Notes: generated by a model not told the origin, from the sequence alone. A stretch of DNA of 64,000 bases from JAODBJ01 sp963782465 (GCA_963782465.1 CAWAJR010000001.1:186001-250000), one strand, 5' to 3'. Counted from the first letter of the stretch, positions 43,803-52,823 are shown. Numbers and translations: made by a program.

Positions 43803-44918
43803 ATGAGTTACCGCGACCGTATCGACGCGCCCGGGCCGAAGCGGCTCCTCGCGATCGACGGCGGCGGGATTCGCGGGATCGTCGCGCTGGAGATTCTCGC
43901 CCGCCTCGAACGCGAGCTGCGCGTGGCGACCGGCCGGCCCGACCTCGTCCTCGCAGACGTGTTCGACTACATCGGCGGCACGAGCACAGGCGCGATCATC
44001 GCGGCCTGCCTTTCGCTCGGCTTCACGTCGCAGCGCATCCTCGACGTCTACCTCGAGCGAGGCGCGGAGATGTTCGATCGCGCCCGGCTCCTCGAGCGGC
44101 TGCACCACCAGTACGACGACGACCCGCTCGAAGCAATCTTGAAGGCCGAGCTCGGCTCCGACACCACGTTCGGCAGTGATCGGCTGCGCACCTTGCTGCT
44201 CCTCGTGCTGCGCAACGCGACGACCGACTCGCCGTGGCCACTGAGCAACAACCCCCGGGCCGCGTTCAACGATCCCGAACTCGAAGACTGCAACCTCGAC
44301 CTACCGCTGTGGCAACTGGTCCGGGCGAGCACCGCCGCCCCCACCTACTTCGCGCCCGAGACGGTTCGGCTCGGGTCTCGCGACTTCGTGTTCGTCGACG
44401 GCGCGGTCACGCCCTTCAACAACCCGGCGTTACAGCTGTTCCTGATGGCGACCGTCGACGCCTACCGCCTCGGTTGGCCCACCGGCGAGGATCGGCTTCT
44501 TCTCGTCTCGGTCGGCACGGGCAACACCGCGCACCCGCGGCCGGATCTCGAGGAGGACGACATGCACGTCCTCTTCCACGCGAAGGCGACGCCCGCCGCG
44601 CTCATGTTCTCGACCGCCGCGCAGCAAGACATGCTCTGCCGGCTTCTCGGTACCTGCCGGTCCGGCGAACCGCTCGATTCCGAGGTCGGCGACCTGAGGG
44701 CGAGCGCGCCGCTGCTCGCCGATCCGCTCTTCACGTACCTGCGGTACGACCTCGAGCTGACCGAACGCAACCTCGAACGGTTGGGATGTGGGAATGTGAA
44801 CGTGCGCGACGTCGTAGCCATCGATTCGGTCGACCACCTCGATGATCTCTGCCGTGTGGGTCGTGCCATCGCCGAGCTGCAAGTCGACATCTCGCACCTC
44901 GACGGATTTACCGACTGA
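43803..44918 (+). CDS. Patatin-like phospholipase
   Basis: A 371-residue protein with all patatin hallmarks: oxyanion loop DGGGIRG (19-25), nucleophile elbow GTSTG with Ser61, and catalytic dyad Asp199 in VFVDGAVTPFNNP. Length and motif order match the CapV/patatin effector-like group and bacterial patatins generally. It would hydrolyse membrane lipids. In defence systems such enzymes are activated by a nucleotide signal and disrupt the host membrane. It is preceded by AGGGGG and lies 16 bp after the TIR-beta-helix gene, so it shares that operon. The activation mechanism is inferred, not seen. Confidence 0.9.
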   Translation: MSYRDRIDAPGPKRLLAIDGGGIRGIVALEILARLERELRVATGRPDLVLADVFDYIGGTSTGAIIAACLSLGFTSQRILDVYLERGAEMFDRARLLERLHHQYDDDPLEAILKAELGSDTTFGSDRLRTLLLLVLRNATTDSPWPLSNNPRAAFNDPELEDCNLDLPLWQLVRASTAAPTYFAPETVRLGSRDFVFVDGAVTPFNNPALQLFLMATVDAYRLGWPTGEDRLLLVSVGTGNTAHPRPDLEEDDMHVLFHAKATPAALMFSTAAQQDMLCRLLGTCRSGEPLDSEVGDLRASAPLLADPLFTYLRYDLELTERNLERLGCGNVNVRDVVAIDSVDHLDDLCRVGRAIAELQVDISHLDGFTD

Positions 44919-44932
44919 CCCCTTCACGTCGC

Positions 44933-45823
44933 TCAGTCGTACCGGTAGTCGGTGCAGTAGAGAGCCGACGCGGCCCCGACGAACACGGCGACCGCGACCG
45001 TGGCGATCGCGAACTCGGTGGCGATCGCGAGGTCCAGCCCGACCGCCGTCGCTCCTTCGCCGAACGCAGCCATCTGCAGGAAGCCCCCGACGATCGCGAG
45101 CGGCACGGCGCAGACAGCCACGATGCGAACGAACACGAGCACGGTGCGCCCCTGCACCTCCTTCCACGAGAGCACGAGGCACTGTGCCCAGCCGAGCCCG
45201 GGGATGAGGTCGTCCTCGGCCACGGCGATCGGCACGACGAAGCAGGTACGGGTGACGAGCGCGACCGCGAGGAGCTCCGCGACCACCGTCGCGGGGAGCG
45301 CGGCCCAGAACGACCACTTGTCGACGACGGTCGCGGGCACGAAGACGATCGCGAACACTGCGGCGAGCACGACGGACCAGGCGGCGAAGACGCGCGGCGC
45401 GCGGCGCAGCGCGTGCAGGAGGTTGGAGCGCGTCGGGAGCCGGTCCCCGGCGCGCCGGGAGACGGCGATCGAGAAGTACGTCTGTGCGAACGCCGTCATC
45501 GCCCCCCACGACAACAAGACCACACGCAGCTCGAACGTCCAGTTCGCGAATGTCCGGTCGACGGCTCGGTGCAGGCGGGCGCGCAGGACGTCGAACGTGC
45601 CGAACGCGCCGAGCCGGTATGCGTGGCCGATCTTCGTGACGTCGTGGGGGCTCGCCAGGTGTGGGTTGACGAACAGGTGTTTGAACACCCACCCGACCAT
45701 GGCGTCCATCACGACCCAGACGACGAACGTCGCCACGAAGAGAGACGGCAGTGCACCGCACATCGCGAAGAACGCCCGCACGATCACGTGCTCGCGTGCT
45801 CGACTCCGTGCTCCGCCCGTCAC
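44933..45823 (-). CDS. Polytopic membrane protein of unknown function
   Basis: About 296 residues with five or six hydrophobic helices, for example SLFVATFVVWVVMDAMVGWV, VLLSWGAMTAFAQTYF, VVLAAVFAIVFVPATVV, VVAELLAVALVTRTCFVVPI and ATEFAIATVAVAVFVGAAS. The loops carry Arg-rich segments. No family was recognised. It is convergent with the patatin gene, 14 bp between stops, so it could be an associated membrane component or simply the next gene. The start is uncertain (GTG 45823, GTG 45787 or ATG 45763). Confidence 0.6.
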   Translation of the reverse strand: MTGGARSRAREHVIVRAFFAMCGALPSLFVATFVVWVVMDAMVGWVFKHLFVNPHLASPHDVTKIGHAYRLGAFGTFDVLRARLHRAVDRTFANWTFELRVVLLSWGAMTAFAQTYFSIAVSRRAGDRLPTRSNLLHALRRAPRVFAAWSVVLAAVFAIVFVPATVVDKWSFWAALPATVVAELLAVALVTRTCFVVPIAVAEDDLIPGLGWAQCLVLSWKEVQGRTVLVFVRIVAVCAVPLAIVGGFLQMAAFGEGATAVGLDLAIATEFAIATVAVAVFVGAASALYCTDYRYD

Positions 45824-45979
45824 GACAGTCCGATGCTTCCATCTGATCGCCGCCGACGCCAATGCGTAACGGCACCGATGAGCGTTCGGGAGTGGCGTCG
45901 GCAACGGGGCCGCCGCCCTGCGCCCTTGATGATCCGGTAGCCACGCTGGCGAAGGCGTGATGCAGCTAGCGTCGCCGGC

Positions 45980-46198
45980 ATGCCGAAACACGAGATCGAA
46001 GCCGGCCTCCCCGCGCATGAGATCGTCAACGCCGACGTGACGATCGCGGTCAAGAGCGACGGCAAGCTGCTCGGTGAACTGCTGGTCAGCCGCGGGTCGG
46101 TCGATTGGCGGCCGGCCCGCCATCAGTACTCGGTCCGGCTGAGTTGGGAGAAGTTCGCGCGGCTCATGGAACGGGTGCACGACGGCGAGATCCGTTAA
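45980..46198 (+). CDS. Small conserved-looking protein of unknown function (72 aa)
   Basis: MPKHEIEAGLPAHEIVNADV followed by TIAVKSDGKLLGELLVSRGS, VDWRPARHQYSVRLSWEKFA and a basic/acidic end. The pattern of alternating strands and a final helix recalls small proteins described in actinobacteria with a 'K.dg..lGel..s.G...W.p' motif. No function known. It lies alone downstream of the defence-like cluster, and codon use is typical for the genome. Confidence 0.65.
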   Translation: MPKHEIEAGLPAHEIVNADVTIAVKSDGKLLGELLVSRGSVDWRPARHQYSVRLSWEKFARLMERVHDGEIR

Positions 46199-46252
46199 CC
46201 GGGTGATGAATCATGTCTTCGACGGCGCGCTCCAGAAGGTCACCCTGAGCGC

Positions 46253-46688
46253 CTACGTGTTGGGCGGGCAGAAGAATTCGAGTTGGATGTTGTCGGGGTC
46301 GCGGAAGACGAGCACGGACCCGTAGGGCTCGTCGGTGATGGGCGACTGGGTGAGCGGCTTGTCGGCGGTGTCGACTCGGCTGACGCCGTTGGCATCGAGA
46401 TGTTCCTGCCACGCCGAAAGGTCGGCGCGCGTGGGAACGAAGAAGCCGGCGTGGTCGAGCCCGGTGGCCGTTTCGCCGAAGAGACTTCGGTCGTTGGCGT
46501 CGTGGCGGTGCAACACGATCATCAGTTCGTGAGCATCGTCGGCGAGGACTTTGCCAACGCCGCCTTCGTGGGGAACGTCCATGAGGAAATGGACGCCGAA
46601 GACGGCTTCGTACCAACGCACACTCGCGTCGAGGTCGGTGACGGTCGAGCGCGAGATGGTGGAGGTGAGGGCGGGTGACGCTGGGCAT
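46253..46688 (-). CDS. VOC (glyoxalase) family protein, one-base frameshift near the start
   Basis: Residues from RWYEAVFGVHFLMDVPHEGG to the end (ETATGLDHAGFFVPTRADLS, VLVFRDPDNIQLEFFCPP) are a clear VOC domain. The true N-terminus lies in another frame: ATG 46688 is preceded seven bases upstream by AGGAGG and encodes MPSVTRPHLHHLAL. Removing one G near 46650 continues it as TVTDLDASVRWYEA, the expected first helix. Corrected length is about 144 residues. His, His and Glu positions match metal-binding VOC enzymes. It precedes the MBL/TetR genes on the same strand, facing away. Confidence 0.75.
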
Positions 46689-46714
46689 ACTGAGCCTCCT
46701 TCGACTTCGAGATG

Positions 46715-47437
46715 TCAGGCAGCGGCCGTGAGCCGCCCGCGGTAGTCGGCGGCCAGGTCGAGCAACGCCGCCCCGCAGTCGCCGGCGAACGACGAGCCGT
46801 GCATGAGCGCCAACGTGGTGGGAGCGAGCGCGGCCAGGCGCTCGATCGTCGACGGTGTCGAGGGTGCGAGGCTCGAGTAACCGAACAGGTCTTCGGCATC
46901 GGCGGCCGGACCGAGGATGTCGCCCTCGGTGAGCGCGGGGCCATCGCCGAGATGGGTGAAGAGGTCACCGCACAGGAGCGTGCCTGTGGTTTCTTCGAAC
47001 AGCACTCGAGCCTCCCACGCATGCGGAACGTGGGGCGTGTCGATGTGGCGCACCCGTTTCGCGCCGAGCGCGATCGTGTCGTCGCCGGCCAGCGGCAGGG
47101 GCGGCCGGTCTGCCATCTCGCCGATCGACACCATGCACCCGAGCGCACCGTGCGCCACCTGCGCGCGTGGCGCCACCGCGAGCAGCTCGTTCATCGCTCC
47201 GCACTCATCCGACTCGACGTGACCGAACGTGATCCAGCGCAGACGCTCGACCGGCACGATGCGGTCGATGGCTTCGCGAACGCTGGTGAACATGGAGCGA
47301 TGCCCGGTATGGAACAGCAGCGGCTCGTCGTCGTCGAGCAGGAACTGGTTGAACGTGAACCCCGTCGGGCCGATGTCGGGTACGAACGTCGACAGCCGGT
47401 AGATGCGCGGGGCGATCTCGTCGACCTTGGTGGTCAT
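46715..47437 (-). CDS. Metallo-beta-lactamase-fold protein of the diiron ODP/flavodiiron type
   Basis: A 240-residue protein. Instead of HxHxDH it has GHVESDECG (H-x-E-x-D-E), the diiron signature of flavodiiron and oxygen-binding diiron (ODP) proteins. Other ligands are in ALGC, VLFEETTGTLLCGDLFTH and LALMHGSSF. There is no flavodoxin domain. Such proteins bind O2 or reduce NO/O2 when paired with a flavin partner. ATG 47437 has GAGGAG upstream and lies 2 bp after the TetR stop, so it forms an operon with the regulator. Confidence 0.8.
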   Translation of the reverse strand: MTTKVDEIAPRIYRLSTFVPDIGPTGFTFNQFLLDDDEPLLFHTGHRSMFTSVREAIDRIVPVERLRWITFGHVESDECGAMNELLAVAPRAQVAHGALGCMVSIGEMADRPPLPLAGDDTIALGAKRVRHIDTPHVPHAWEARVLFEETTGTLLCGDLFTHLGDGPALTEGDILGPAADAEDLFGYSSLAPSTPSTIERLAALAPTTLALMHGSSFAGDCGAALLDLAADYRGRLTAAA

Positions 47438-47439
47438 GA

Positions 47440-48078
47440 TCAGGCTCCTCTGGTTGGGGGCGATTTCGGTTTGGATTTCCGACGGGAAACTGCCGGTCGG
47501 CAGTGGGCCAGGAACATGGCGACGGCTTCTTCGATCAGCCGGGCCCACCTGTCGCCGCCCGGATCGTTGGACAGCTGCTGGTCGACCAGACCGGTGACCA
47601 AAGCCGTCCAGAGGTCCAGATGTCTTGGCTCGGTGATGCCGTTGCGCGCCAGCCGCTCCCGCGTGCCGTCGAGAGCCCTGACTGCGGGTGCGTACGACTC
47701 GGCCGATGGGGCGAAGCCGGGGATCGTGCGCTGGAACAGCAGCTGGTAGCGAGCGACGTCGCTGGTGCAGAAGTCGACGAAACGACGAACCGACACAACG
47801 AGGATCGCGCTTGGCTCGGCCGTGTCGAACGGCTCGGACATCCGGTCGGCGAACTCGGTCGCGGCCCGACCGAACATGGCGTCGTAGATCGCGTTCTTCG
47901 AATCGAAGTACGCGTAGACCGTCGGGGTGGTGATGCCCGCTCGCGCCGCCAGGTCGCGCAACGACAGCCCCGACAGGCCTTGTTCCTCTACCAACTCCCA
48001 GGCGGCGTCGACGATCGCGTCCCGAGCCGACTGGCGCCTGCTCTCGCGCCAATCGATCGCCGGACCACTCTTTGACAT
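47440..48078 (-). CDS. TetR-family transcriptional regulator
   Basis: A 212-residue protein. The N-terminal HTH reads AIVDAAWELVEEQGLSGLSL, RDLAARAGITTPTVYAYF and DSKNAIYDAMF. A helical ligand domain resembling TetR_C-type 'WHG' regulators follows. A CTTTAACACTGTCAAAG dyad just upstream overlaps the promoter region, consistent with autoregulation of the TetR-MBL operon. The ligand is unknown. Confidence 0.88.
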   Translation of the reverse strand: MSKSGPAIDWRESRRQSARDAIVDAAWELVEEQGLSGLSLRDLAARAGITTPTVYAYFDSKNAIYDAMFGRAATEFADRMSEPFDTAEPSAILVVSVRRFVDFCTSDVARYQLLFQRTIPGFAPSAESYAPAVRALDGTRERLARNGITEPRHLDLWTALVTGLVDQQLSNDPGGDRWARLIEEAVAMFLAHCRPAVSRRKSKPKSPPTRGA

Positions 48079-48089
48079 AGCTCGTTATC

Positions 48090-48106
48090 CTTTAACACTG
48101 TCAAAG
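48090..48106. promoter_or_regulatory. TetR operator candidate
   Basis: CTTTAAC-ACT-GTCAAAG (48090-48106) is a dyad with one mismatched pair, 11 bp upstream of the tetR ATG. On the minus strand it contains TTGACA, suggesting it overlaps a -35 element. Confidence 0.6.
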
Positions 48107-48124
48107 AAAAGTCAACCGAGCCCT

Positions 48125-48829
48125 TCACTCGTCGTTTGCGCCTCCGTGCGAACGTGATGCCTGTTCGACCAGCTCGACGGTGAGGTCGTCGAGACCGGTG
48201 ACGGCGGCGTCGGCGGCCGCGACGACCTCGCGATCGGGCGGGAAGTGCGGGTTCGGGACGGCGACGAGTGCCATCTCGGCCGCCAGCGCCGCGCGCATGC
48301 CGTTGGTCGAGTCTTCGATCGCGACACAGCGCGACGGCGGCACGCCGAGACGAGCAGCGGCGGCGAGGTAGACGTCGGGCGCAGGCTTGCCGTGCTCGAC
48401 TTCTTCCGACGACACGGTCGCCGTGAACGAGTCGCGCAGGCCACTCGCGTCGAGGAAATGCTCGATGATCGACCGGTTGGACGACGACGCCAAACCGATC
48501 GGCCATCGCTCGGCCACGCGCCGCACCGCGTCCTGTGCCCCGGGAAGCAAGGGGAGGCGCTCGTCGTACCGGGATGCGACATACGCCGCGACTTCGGTGG
48601 AGATGCGTCCAACCGGCAACCCGACACCGAGCTCGTCGCGCACGTACTGGGACCATTCCCGCGAGCTCATGCCCATCATGTCGCGGGTCGCGCCATCCGA
48701 CCACGAGCCGCCGAAGCGGGCGACGAGGCTGCGCCGGGCTTCGTCCCAGATGGTCTCGGAGTCGACGAGTACGCCGTCGAGATCGAACACCACCGCGCCG
48801 GTACCGGAGGTCGCAGGCTTCGCGCACAT
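48125..48829 (-). CDS. HAD-superfamily phosphatase, beta-phosphoglucomutase-like
   Basis: About 234 residues. Motif I VVFDLDGVLVDSE (nucleophile and acid/base Asp), motif II LASSSN, the Lys in EEVEHGKPAPDVY and motif IV CVAIEDSTNGMRAA are all present, so catalysis should be intact. The GKPAPD and 'EDS.nG..AA' forms match the beta-PGM/phosphatase branch with an alpha-helical cap after motif I. ATG 48829 is chosen where homology begins; an in-frame upstream extension lacks features. Sugar-phosphate phosphatase or mutase activity is possible. Confidence 0.88.
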   Translation of the reverse strand: MCAKPATSGTGAVVFDLDGVLVDSETIWDEARRSLVARFGGSWSDGATRDMMGMSSREWSQYVRDELGVGLPVGRISTEVAAYVASRYDERLPLLPGAQDAVRRVAERWPIGLASSSNRSIIEHFLDASGLRDSFTATVSSEEVEHGKPAPDVYLAAAARLGVPPSRCVAIEDSTNGMRAALAAEMALVAVPNPHFPPDREVVAAADAAVTGLDDLTVELVEQASRSHGGANDE

Positions 48830-48996
48830 CGTCGGATGGGAACGATAGGTCGCGTCGCGCAGTCGCCCGACCGCGTTGAGATGCCGGGTCGCCGGTTGCG
48901 GCGCAGCAGTTCGCGGGGCGTTCATCTGACGGGAGCGCACGACCGCTCCGCACTGGGCAAGATGTGCCCACCACCGGCAGATCAAGTGAGGATCGC

Positions 48997-49797
48997 ATGG
49001 CCGAAAAGACCAATCCAATCGTGTTCATCCACGGCTTGTGGCTCCACTCCACTTCCTGGAAGGCCTGGGAAGACTTCTTCGGGACGGCTGGGTACGAGAC
49101 GATGGCGCCGGGGTGGCCCGGCGACCAGGACACCGTCGAGCTCGCACGCGCCAATCCCGACAGCGTTGCGAACATCGGTGTCGACGAGGTCGTCGACCAC
49201 TACGCGAAGATCATCGACGCACTGTCGAACCAGCCGATCCTCATCGGGCATTCGTTCGGCGGGTTGATCGCCGAGAAGCTGCTCGGCCAGAACCGGGGTG
49301 CGGCGGCAGTGGCGATCGACGCCGCGCAGATCAAGGGCGTGTTGCCCCTCCCGCTGTCGTCGCTACGCGCGACGTTGCCCGTGTTCAAGAACCCGGCGAA
49401 CAAGCATCGCGCCGTGACACTGACAGCGGAGCAATTCCGCTATGCGTTCGGCAACGCGCTGAGCGACGACGAGTCGGCCGCGCTCTACGAACAGTGGGTC
49501 GTGTCGGCGCCGGGCCGGCCGCTCTTCGAGGCCGCTACCGCGAACTTCAAACCGAACGCACCGACGAAGGTCGACACCGGCAACGCCGACCGTGGGCCCC
49601 TGTTGCTGATCACGGGCGGCCAGGACCACACCGTGCCGGAAGCGATCACGAAGTCGACGCTCAAGCAATACCGCCACTCGCCCGCAGTGACCGACCTGAT
49701 GGAGTTCCCCGACCGGGGCCACTCCCTCACGATCGACGCCGGCTGGCGAGAGATCGCCGAGGCATCGCTCATCTGGCTCGAGAAACAAGGCCTCTGA
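48997..49797 (+). CDS. Alpha/beta hydrolase
   Basis: A 266-residue hydrolase. Oxyanion region IVFIHGLWLHSTSW, nucleophile elbow ILIGHSFGGLIAEKL (Ser in GHSFGG), acid in LLLITGGQDHTVPE and catalytic His in FPDRGHSLTIDAGW. The fold and triad look complete. It has no signal peptide. Related proteins are annotated as esterases or lipases of unknown substrate. GTGAGG lies six bases before ATG 48997. It is divergent from the HAD gene. Confidence 0.88.
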   Translation: MAEKTNPIVFIHGLWLHSTSWKAWEDFFGTAGYETMAPGWPGDQDTVELARANPDSVANIGVDEVVDHYAKIIDALSNQPILIGHSFGGLIAEKLLGQNRGAAAVAIDAAQIKGVLPLPLSSLRATLPVFKNPANKHRAVTLTAEQFRYAFGNALSDDESAALYEQWVVSAPGRPLFEAATANFKPNAPTKVDTGNADRGPLLLITGGQDHTVPEAITKSTLKQYRHSPAVTDLMEFPDRGHSLTIDAGWREIAEASLIWLEKQGL

Positions 49798-49807
49798 CCC
49801 GGCGCGC

Positions 49808-50152
49808 TCATCGCGCCGCGCAGGCGACACAGCGGCTCGTCGCGGGGCGGGCGACGAGCCGCTCCGCTGGTATCGATGCGCCGCACACTTCGCAGACGCC
49901 GTACAGCCCGAGCCGGACGCGTTCGGAAGCGTTGTCGATCTCCGCGAGCCGGGCCCGCGCCGCGTCGAGCAACGCGGTTGCCTGCGCGCGTTCGAACCCG
50001 ATCGTTGCGCCGTCGGGGTCGTGCTCGTCGTCGACCGCATCGAACTCCGTCGACGCGACGATGGCTTCGACCTGGCGGGTGAGGTCGGCGATCAGGTCCG
50101 CCGTGCGCTCGCGTTCGCGTCGGAGGGCCGACGCCGGTTCGCGGTCGTTCAC
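49808..50152 (-). CDS. DksA/TraR-type C4 zinc-finger protein
   Basis: A 114-residue protein with a long helical hairpin (RERERTADLIADLTRQVEAI, LLDAARARLAEIDNASERV) and a C-terminal zinc finger YGVCEVCGASIPAERL...RCVAC (C-x2-C...C-x2-C). This is the DksA/TraR layout of a coiled coil reaching into the RNA polymerase secondary channel. The tip residues (DPDG...) differ from E. coli DksA, so ppGpp-linked function is only possible. It lies 7 bp after the GGDEF-EAL gene stop and may be co-transcribed. Confidence 0.85.
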   Translation of the reverse strand: MNDREPASALRRERERTADLIADLTRQVEAIVASTEFDAVDDEHDPDGATIGFERAQATALLDAARARLAEIDNASERVRLGLYGVCEVCGASIPAERLVARPATSRCVACAAR

Positions 50153-50159
50153 CCGACCA

Positions 50160-52823
50160 TCATGATGCTTCGTCGACCGCTCGGTGCATCCAGGTCACGA
50201 ACTCGGCGGCCGGCACCGGCCGGCTGATGAGGTAACCCTGAAGCTCGTCACAACCGAGTTCGCGCAACGCGTGCCGTTGAGGCGGGGTTTCAACACCTTC
50301 GGCGACGATGCCGATCCCGAGCTGATGACCGAGATCGGTGATCATGCGGATCAACGAGTGATCGTGCGGGTGATGCATCTGGCTGACGAACGAACGGTCG
50401 ATCTTGATCGCGTTGACCGGTAGGTGGTGGAGGTGCGCGATCGACGTGTACCCGGTACCGAAGTCGTCGATGTAGACCCGCACACCGAGACGCTGTACCG
50501 CTTCGAGTTGTGTCGCCGCGACGACGAAGTCGCGCAGCAGCACGGTCTCGGTCACTTCGAGGATCAGCCGGTGCGGGTCGGCACCGGACGCGTCGATGGC
50601 TTCGCGTACGTGCCCCTCGAGCGACTGGCTGAGCAGGTGGCGACCGGAGATGTTCACGGCGATGGTCATACCGCCGAGAACAGGATCGGCGGCCCAGGCC
50701 GCCAATTGGCGGGTTGCCGTCGCGAGCACCCAGGTGTCGACGTCGATGATGAGGTCGCTGGCTTCGGCGACGGGGATGAACTCGTCGGGCGGGACCAACC
50801 GCCCATCGCGGTTCCAGCGCACGAGCGCTTCCACTCCGGTCGTGACACCGGTCGAGGTATCGACCACCGGCTGGTAGTAGAGGACGAGATCGCCGTCGCG
50901 TTGCAGTGCCGCCCCGAGTTCCTCCTCGATCGTCGATTGATGCACGAGTTCCTGCTGCAAGGCTTCGTCGTACATCTCGATACGCGAGCGTCCGCCCTGC
51001 TTGGCGCGGTAGAGGGCGAGGTCGGAACGCGCGAGCAGCTGGCTCGCGTCGGCTTCGCCGTCGAGGGCGAGCGCCACGCCGACTGATGCACCGACACTGA
51101 AGTGGAGGTTGTTGACGGCGATCGGCTCCCTGATCGCATCGACGATGCGGCGGGCGAGCGCGGTGGCTTCGGCACCGTCGGCCACCTCCTCGGCGATGAC
51201 GACGAACTCGTCGCCACCGAGGCGGGCCGCGAGATCGCCGCCGCGGATCGCGAGATGCAATCGATCGGCGACCGCGCAGAGCACGTGGTCGCCGACTTCG
51301 TGCCCGTGGGTGTCGTTCACCCGTTTGAAGTCGTCGAGGTCGACGAAGAGCACCGCGACCGCGACCGCGTGCCGGGCGGCCCGGGCCAGTGCCTGGTCGA
51401 GCACGCTGAGGGCCGACGCCCGGTTGTACATGCCGGTCAGCGCGTCGTGGGTCGCCTGGTGCGCCAGCCGCTGTTGCAGGGCTTCGCGTTCCTCGATCGA
51501 GCCGGACAGCACCTGCACGGAGTCCTGGATGGCGCGACCGAGACGGCCCGGAAGGGGCTCGGCGAGGATCGGGTTGTCGAGGTCGTAGTCGGCGAGGGCG
51601 CGGCTCTTGGCTTCGAGCAATTTCAGGTTCGACACGAGATCGTTGAACGCCTCCTGCACGACGGCGGTCTCGCGCGGCCCTTGCAGCGGGAGCACGTCGA
51701 CGTCGAGCCGGCCCATGCTCACGGCCTTCGCGTTCGCGGCCAATCGTTTGAGCGGGCGGGTCATCGAACGCACGAGGAGCAACGCGACGCCGACGATGCC
51801 ACCCAACAACGTGACGACGGCGATTGCCCACAGCCGGTACGACGCGGTGAGCCCGTCACGGAGCTTGTCGGCAGTGGTGCGGACGTTCTTGCTCGCCGTC
51901 TGGATCAACCGGTACAGCATGTCGTCGCGCACGAACCCGCCACCGAGTGGAGCCAGGAGTTCGGTGATATTCGTGGTTCGGCCGGCTCGAGCCGGCGTCG
52001 CGTCGGCTTGCGAGCGCACCGCGGTTTCGAACGTCTCCACGCCGCTGTTCTCGCGGAGGGTGCGCCATTCGAGCGCCACCGCGGCCGGTGCGCCTGCGAG
52101 CCGGCTCCCGGCCTCCTGGTAGAGGCCGCTGTCGTGACCGAGCGCGACCTCGCCCGACGCGCCGGCGCTGGCACCCGACAGCAGGATGTCGGCGAGGTCG
52201 CTCACTTGCGCGGCGCCGTAGCGCATCGCGTCGCTCGACGCGCCGAGTGCTTGGAGCGCGGCACGGAGGTCGGCGCTCCCGGCGATGTTCGACGCCCGGT
52301 CCTCGAGGTCGCGGAAGCTTGATTGCAGCGCGGTTGCCGTCGCCCGGTCGAGCCCGTCGTAGCCGTCGTTGGCGAAGGACGGCGAGAGCCGTTTGCTGTC
52401 GATACCGGCACGAAGCCGGTTCAGCGATGCGCTCGTGAACGGGCGCATTCGCACGAGTCTCGCGAGCGTGCGGTCGGTTTCGACCCTGCTCCGGTCGACC
52501 TTGGCGATCGGGAACCCGAGCAGCGTGGCGACCTGCGTCGCCGTCAGATGGAACGTCGCGGCGCGGAGCAGGATCTGCGTGCCGGCCTGTTCGTTGTGGA
52601 GTGCCTCTTCGAGCCCGACGAGTGCGTCGACATCGGTGATCGCCCGCCGGATCGTGATGGCCTGGTTGGCGGCGTCGTGACGATCCGAGAGCACAACCCC
52701 CGCGAACAGGGCCGTGACGACGACGGGTACCAAGACGAGGGCGAGCAGCCGCGCCGGAACGCCCGTGCGGTGACGCGACCGCGAGGCTGCCGGGGGCTCG
52801 TATCGCCACAGGGGAACCGCCAT
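50160..52823 (-). CDS. Membrane-bound GGDEF-EAL protein (c-di-GMP synthesis/degradation)
   Basis: An 887-residue protein. One helix (RLLALVLVPVVVTALFAGVV), then a large periplasmic nitrate/nitrite-sensor-like helical domain (about 50-320), a second helix (LWAIAVVTLLGGIVGVALLL), a HAMP domain, a GGDEF domain with the active motif LGGDEFVVI, and an EAL domain with EALVRWNRDG, IDDFGTGYTS and VAEGVET. Both catalytic signatures look intact, so it could make or degrade c-di-GMP depending on the outside signal. ATG 52823 follows a GGGAAG. The frame stays open upstream, but that region reads as low-complexity Arg/Gly. Confidence 0.92.
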   Translation of the reverse strand: MAVPLWRYEPPAASRSRHRTGVPARLLALVLVPVVVTALFAGVVLSDRHDAANQAITIRRAITDVDALVGLEEALHNEQAGTQILLRAATFHLTATQVATLLGFPIAKVDRSRVETDRTLARLVRMRPFTSASLNRLRAGIDSKRLSPSFANDGYDGLDRATATALQSSFRDLEDRASNIAGSADLRAALQALGASSDAMRYGAAQVSDLADILLSGASAGASGEVALGHDSGLYQEAGSRLAGAPAAVALEWRTLRENSGVETFETAVRSQADATPARAGRTTNITELLAPLGGGFVRDDMLYRLIQTASKNVRTTADKLRDGLTASYRLWAIAVVTLLGGIVGVALLLVRSMTRPLKRLAANAKAVSMGRLDVDVLPLQGPRETAVVQEAFNDLVSNLKLLEAKSRALADYDLDNPILAEPLPGRLGRAIQDSVQVLSGSIEEREALQQRLAHQATHDALTGMYNRASALSVLDQALARAARHAVAVAVLFVDLDDFKRVNDTHGHEVGDHVLCAVADRLHLAIRGGDLAARLGGDEFVVIAEEVADGAEATALARRIVDAIREPIAVNNLHFSVGASVGVALALDGEADASQLLARSDLALYRAKQGGRSRIEMYDEALQQELVHQSTIEEELGAALQRDGDLVLYYQPVVDTSTGVTTGVEALVRWNRDGRLVPPDEFIPVAEASDLIIDVDTWVLATATRQLAAWAADPVLGGMTIAVNISGRHLLSQSLEGHVREAIDASGADPHRLILEVTETVLLRDFVVAATQLEAVQRLGVRVYIDDFGTGYTSIAHLHHLPVNAIKIDRSFVSQMHHPHDHSLIRMITDLGHQLGIGIVAEGVETPPQRHALRELGCDELQGYLISRPVPAAEFVTWMHRAVDEAS

